Part shown: positions 7,245 through 8,164 of the stretch, piece by piece | How positions within the stretch are numbered: position 1 is the first letter of the stretch | Layout: every line of letters starts with the position of its first letter | Assembly (NCBI GenBank): GCA_031287245.1 | Contig: JAITTD010000173.1 | Span: 1 to 8,164 of the forward strand | Length of the DNA: 8,164 nt | Source of the DNA: Bacteroidales bacterium | GTDB taxonomy: Bacteria; Bacteroidota; Bacteroidia; Bacteroidales; UBA4181 | Direction: 5' to 3' | Program-made: the position numbers and the translations under genes | Notes under the pieces: model-generated | Databases searched by the model: none | What the model was told of the DNA's origin: nothing | What the model saw: only the letters and a program-made list of their open reading frames with translations

Positions 7245-7282
7245 GAATCACAACGTATCACCATCGTATCACAATGAATCAC
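7245..7282. repeat. Four G(A/T)ATCAC words at helical spacing
   Basis: GAATCAC (7245), GTATCAC (7255), GTATCAC (7266) and GAATCAC (7276) start 10, 11 and 10 bp apart, one DNA turn each. Seen another way, it is a 21-bp unit repeated twice with 17 of 21 positions equal. The array runs across the HxlR stop codon (7269-7271) and so encodes the last residues of that protein. It could be a phased protein-binding array or a remnant of tandem duplication. Confidence 0.6.
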
Positions 7283-7598
7283 AGGTAATATTATGTCTCA
7301 CAGCCCAATCGAACAAGTCTTGAATATGCGGTAATAGGGATTTTCCCGCTTCGGCAAGTTGGTATTCCACGCGTGGCGGTACTTCGGGATACACTGTTCT
7401 TGCAATCAACTTATCCGTCTCCAATTTGCGCAGTGTTTCGGTCAGCATCTTTTGCGAAATACCGGGAATGTTGCGTTGTAATTCATTGTACCGAACAACG
7501 CCGCTTTTGTCCAAACTGAACAACACCAAAACAGACCATTTATCGCCAAAACGGTTCAAAATTTCTCGTATCGGAGATTTTTTTTCTGTAGTCATCAT
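7269..7598 (-). CDS. HxlR-family winged-helix transcriptional regulator
   Basis: This is a small cytosolic DNA-binding protein (109 residues) of the HxlR/YodB family, whose members usually act as dimers near redox, electrophile or aldehyde response genes. The family pattern is complete: FGDKWSVLVLFSL (17-29), RYNELQRNIPGIS (36-48), recognition helix around KMLTETLRKLE (50-60), wing VYPEVPPRVEYQL (69-81), and LLPHIQDLFDWA (88-99). The only Cys is residue 106 in the tail; the N-terminal Cys used by YodB-type thiol sensors is absent, so that mode of sensing is unlikely. ATG 7598 and ATG 7595 are both possible starts. The C-terminal end lies in a tandem repeat. A TACT/AGTA-rich region and a rightward promoter lie upstream, suggesting autoregulation and control of a divergent gene, yet none is visible. 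The effector is unknown. Confidence 0.93.
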   Translation of the reverse strand: MMTTEKKSPIREILNRFGDKWSVLVLFSLDKSGVVRYNELQRNIPGISQKMLTETLRKLETDKLIARTVYPEVPPRVEYQLAEAGKSLLPHIQDLFDWAVRHNITCDSL

Positions 7599-7623
7599 TT
7601 TTTTTCTTTTTGATAATCAATAA

Positions 7624-7688
7624 TACTCACGTTGGGGTAAGTATCTTACTTTTCTGTGCCTTCTTGTGTGCAAAAAGTATTCATAGTA
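7624..7688. promoter_or_regulatory. Candidate HxlR operator region with TACT/AGTA half-sites
   Basis: Five TACT or AGTA half-sites occur in 65 bp: TACT at 7624 and 7647, AGTA at 7640, 7676 and 7685. They form overlapping palindromes, GTAAG-TAT-CTTAC (7637-7649) and AAGTA-TCT-TACTT (7639-7651), and a wider pair TACTTTT (7647-7653) with AAAAGTA (7673-7679). The family member YodB is known to bind TACT-N7-AGTA sites; the spacing here differs. The location between the HxlR gene and the divergent promoter fits an operator for both directions. Confidence 0.5.
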
Positions 7689-7694
7689 CCTTTG
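7664..7694 (+). promoter_or_regulatory. Rightward promoter without a visible gene
   Basis: TTG at 7664-7666 and TACCTTTG at 7687-7694 are 20 bp apart, matching the Bacteroidota -33/-7 pattern well. Transcription would start near 7698-7702. It overlaps the half-site cluster. No recognisable coding sequence follows before the window ends. Confidence 0.6.
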
Positions 7695-7748
7695 CGCTAC
7701 AAAATTAATAAAATTTACGGTAAAAATCAAAAAAAGAATAAATTTATA

Positions 7749-7768
7749 AAATAATCGCGAGATTATTT
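7749..7768. repeat. Perfect 8-bp inverted repeat
   Basis: AAATAATC and GATTATTT flank the 4-base centre GCGA. It lies about 50 bp downstream of the inferred start of the orphan rightward transcript. No T-run follows, so it is not a typical terminator; an operator or leader hairpin is possible. Confidence 0.5.
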
Positions 7769-7850
7769 ATTCATCGGACAGGTACAAATCTCGAGTATGT
7801 GCCGTTCGATGATTTTTCACAAAACGAAACACCTTCCTACTACAGATGCG

Positions 7851-7902
7851 AAATGGAGGATTGGGGATTTTTGTATCCTCCATCCTCCATTTTTAATTTT
7901 CA
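7851..7902. repeat. Inverted heptamer array with an 11-bp hairpin
   Basis: GGAGGAT and TGGGGAT (7855-7868) are followed by six bases, then ATCCTCC, ATCCTCC, ATTTTTA and ATTTTCA (7875-7902). The word family therefore flips orientation about the centre. The 11-base arms 7851-7861 and 7882-7892 are exact complements, and the nearer ATCCTCC copy (7875-7881) offers a competing 7-bp pairing. T-rich sequence follows, so it might also stop rightward transcription. Confidence 0.6.
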
Positions 7903-7912
7903 AGGCTTCGGG

Positions 7913-7940
7913 GAATTACGAATTAAAAATTACGAACTAA
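7913..7940. repeat. Tandem heptamer array GAATTAC
   Basis: Four contiguous 7-base units: GAATTAC, GAATTAA, AAATTAC, GAACTAA. They belong to the word family also found at 7221-7241. Confidence 0.65.
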
Positions 7941-7969
7941 AAAATCCCAGCACTAAAAAGCTACCAATT

Positions 7970-8068
7970 CATGTTCTGCCTTTCAGGCAGGGACCGGCGG
8001 GGGGCTTCTGCCGCAGGTCGATGACCTGCGGTGATGAAAATCCCGCCCATTCGGGCGAAAAGAGAATG
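7970..8068. repeat. Three-hairpin palindromic cassette
   Basis: Three successive inverted repeats stand here: CTGCCT/AGGCAG (7976-7990, 3-nt loop), CCGCAGGTC/GACCTGCGG (8011-8031, perfect 9 bp, 3-nt loop), and CGCCC/GGGCG (8044-8057, 4-nt loop). The outer bases CATGTTCT (7970-7977) and AGAGAATG (8061-8068) can pair at 7 of 8 positions counting one G-T pair, although two of these bases are shared with the first hairpin. The whole could fold as a four-way junction of about 99 nt. It is much more GC-rich than its surroundings. It resembles a REP-like dispersed palindromic element, which I cannot verify from one copy. Confidence 0.55.
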
Positions 8069-8132
8069 TTTCGAGTTTCGAGTTTCGAACTCAAAACTTT
8101 AAACCTTAAACTCAAAACCCGAAACTTTAAAC
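8068..8132. repeat. Heptamer array with orientation switch (GTTTCGA / nnnAAAC)
   Basis: Three exact GTTTCGA copies (8068-8088) are followed, after two bases, by six contiguous words all ending AAAC: TCAAAAC, TTTAAAC, CTTAAAC, TCAAAAC, CCGAAAC, TTTAAAC (8091-8132). GTTTCGA is the complement of TCGAAAC, so the two halves are the same word family in opposite orientation. Confidence 0.7.
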
Positions 8133-8164
8133 TCCAGCCCGAAGTGCCCTTTGTCAGTGAAAAA

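Larger units (their letters stand above)
7695..8164. other. Gene-free stretch with repeats and an unended open frame
   Basis: About 470 bp hold no recognisable gene. The plus frame 7742-8164 has no stop (141 codons, running off the edge), with an ATG at 7853. Its translation is made of the repeat words (for example ELRIKNYELK and FRVSSFELKT), as expected if heptamers are stop-free in a frame, not of a known domain. The minus strand is also open for 63 codons, ending at TGA 7969-7971, and another minus frame ends at 8099. A short ORF of 47 codons from ATG 7797 resembles nothing I know. A gene entering from the right edge on the minus strand cannot be excluded. Confidence 0.5.

Noticed and set aside
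7851..7900. Simple intrinsic terminator
   Set aside because: The 11-bp stem is good, but the loop is 20 bases, the pairing has a competing register and the T-tract is interrupted; it is listed as an inverted repeat instead.
7797..7940. 47-codon ORF downstream of the orphan promoter
   Set aside because: The second half is translated repeat words and the first half matches nothing known; it is kept only as a note in the gene-free stretch.
7970..8068. tRNA or tmRNA-like gene
   Set aside because: Despite the cloverleaf-like layout there is no T-loop TTC consensus, anticodon arm of proper size or CCA-type acceptor stem.
7221..8132. CRISPR array
   Set aside because: Units are 7-11 bases and contiguous, with no 25-40 base repeats, no unique spacers and no cas genes.

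Overview
The window looks like a piece of a Bacteroidota chromosome, most likely order Bacteroidales. The reasons are the close similarity (from memory) of its ribosomal proteins to Bacteroidales versions, three good copies of the Bacteroidota -7 promoter element (TAnnTTTG, each time TACCTTTG), genes without clear Shine-Dalgarno sites, a secreted GH78 alpha-L-rhamnosidase, and intergenic DNA built from short repeated words of a kind often seen in this phylum. I cannot assign family or genus.

Left part (1-1250, minus strand): a ribosomal protein operon in the order rplM (L13), rpsI (S9), rpsB (S2, cut by the left edge). Its promoter is read at 1240-1247. The transcript would start in or next to a perfect 9-bp hairpin, a candidate autoregulatory or stabilising leader. 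Divergent from it, a rightward promoter at 1335-1342 precedes one long gene (1377-4088) for a secreted GH78 alpha-L-rhamnosidase. No SusC/SusD or other glycan genes lie beside it here.

Middle part (4104-7182, minus strand): a tight menaquinone block of a PaaI/YdiI-like hotdog thioesterase (candidate DHNA-CoA hydrolase), menF and menD. Both junctions are 4-bp ATGA stop/start overlaps, so the genes are probably translationally coupled. Together they cover chorismate to isochorismate to SEPHCHC, plus a later thioester hydrolysis. menH, menC, menE, menB and menA are not here. menD ends only 15 bp from the convergent rhamnosidase gene, with no visible terminator.

Right part (7183-8164): a short HxlR-family regulator on the minus strand, then about 566 bp without a convincing gene. 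This stretch has a good rightward promoter embedded in a cluster of TACT/AGTA half-sites, as if the regulator controlled a divergent gene, but no such gene follows. Instead there are palindromes, several arrays of 7-base words (two of them switching orientation), and a roughly 100-bp cassette of three hairpins enclosed by an imperfect outer stem. This is the least ordinary part of the window. I see no CRISPR array, tRNA, rRNA, recognisable transposase or phage gene, and no clear novel protein system.
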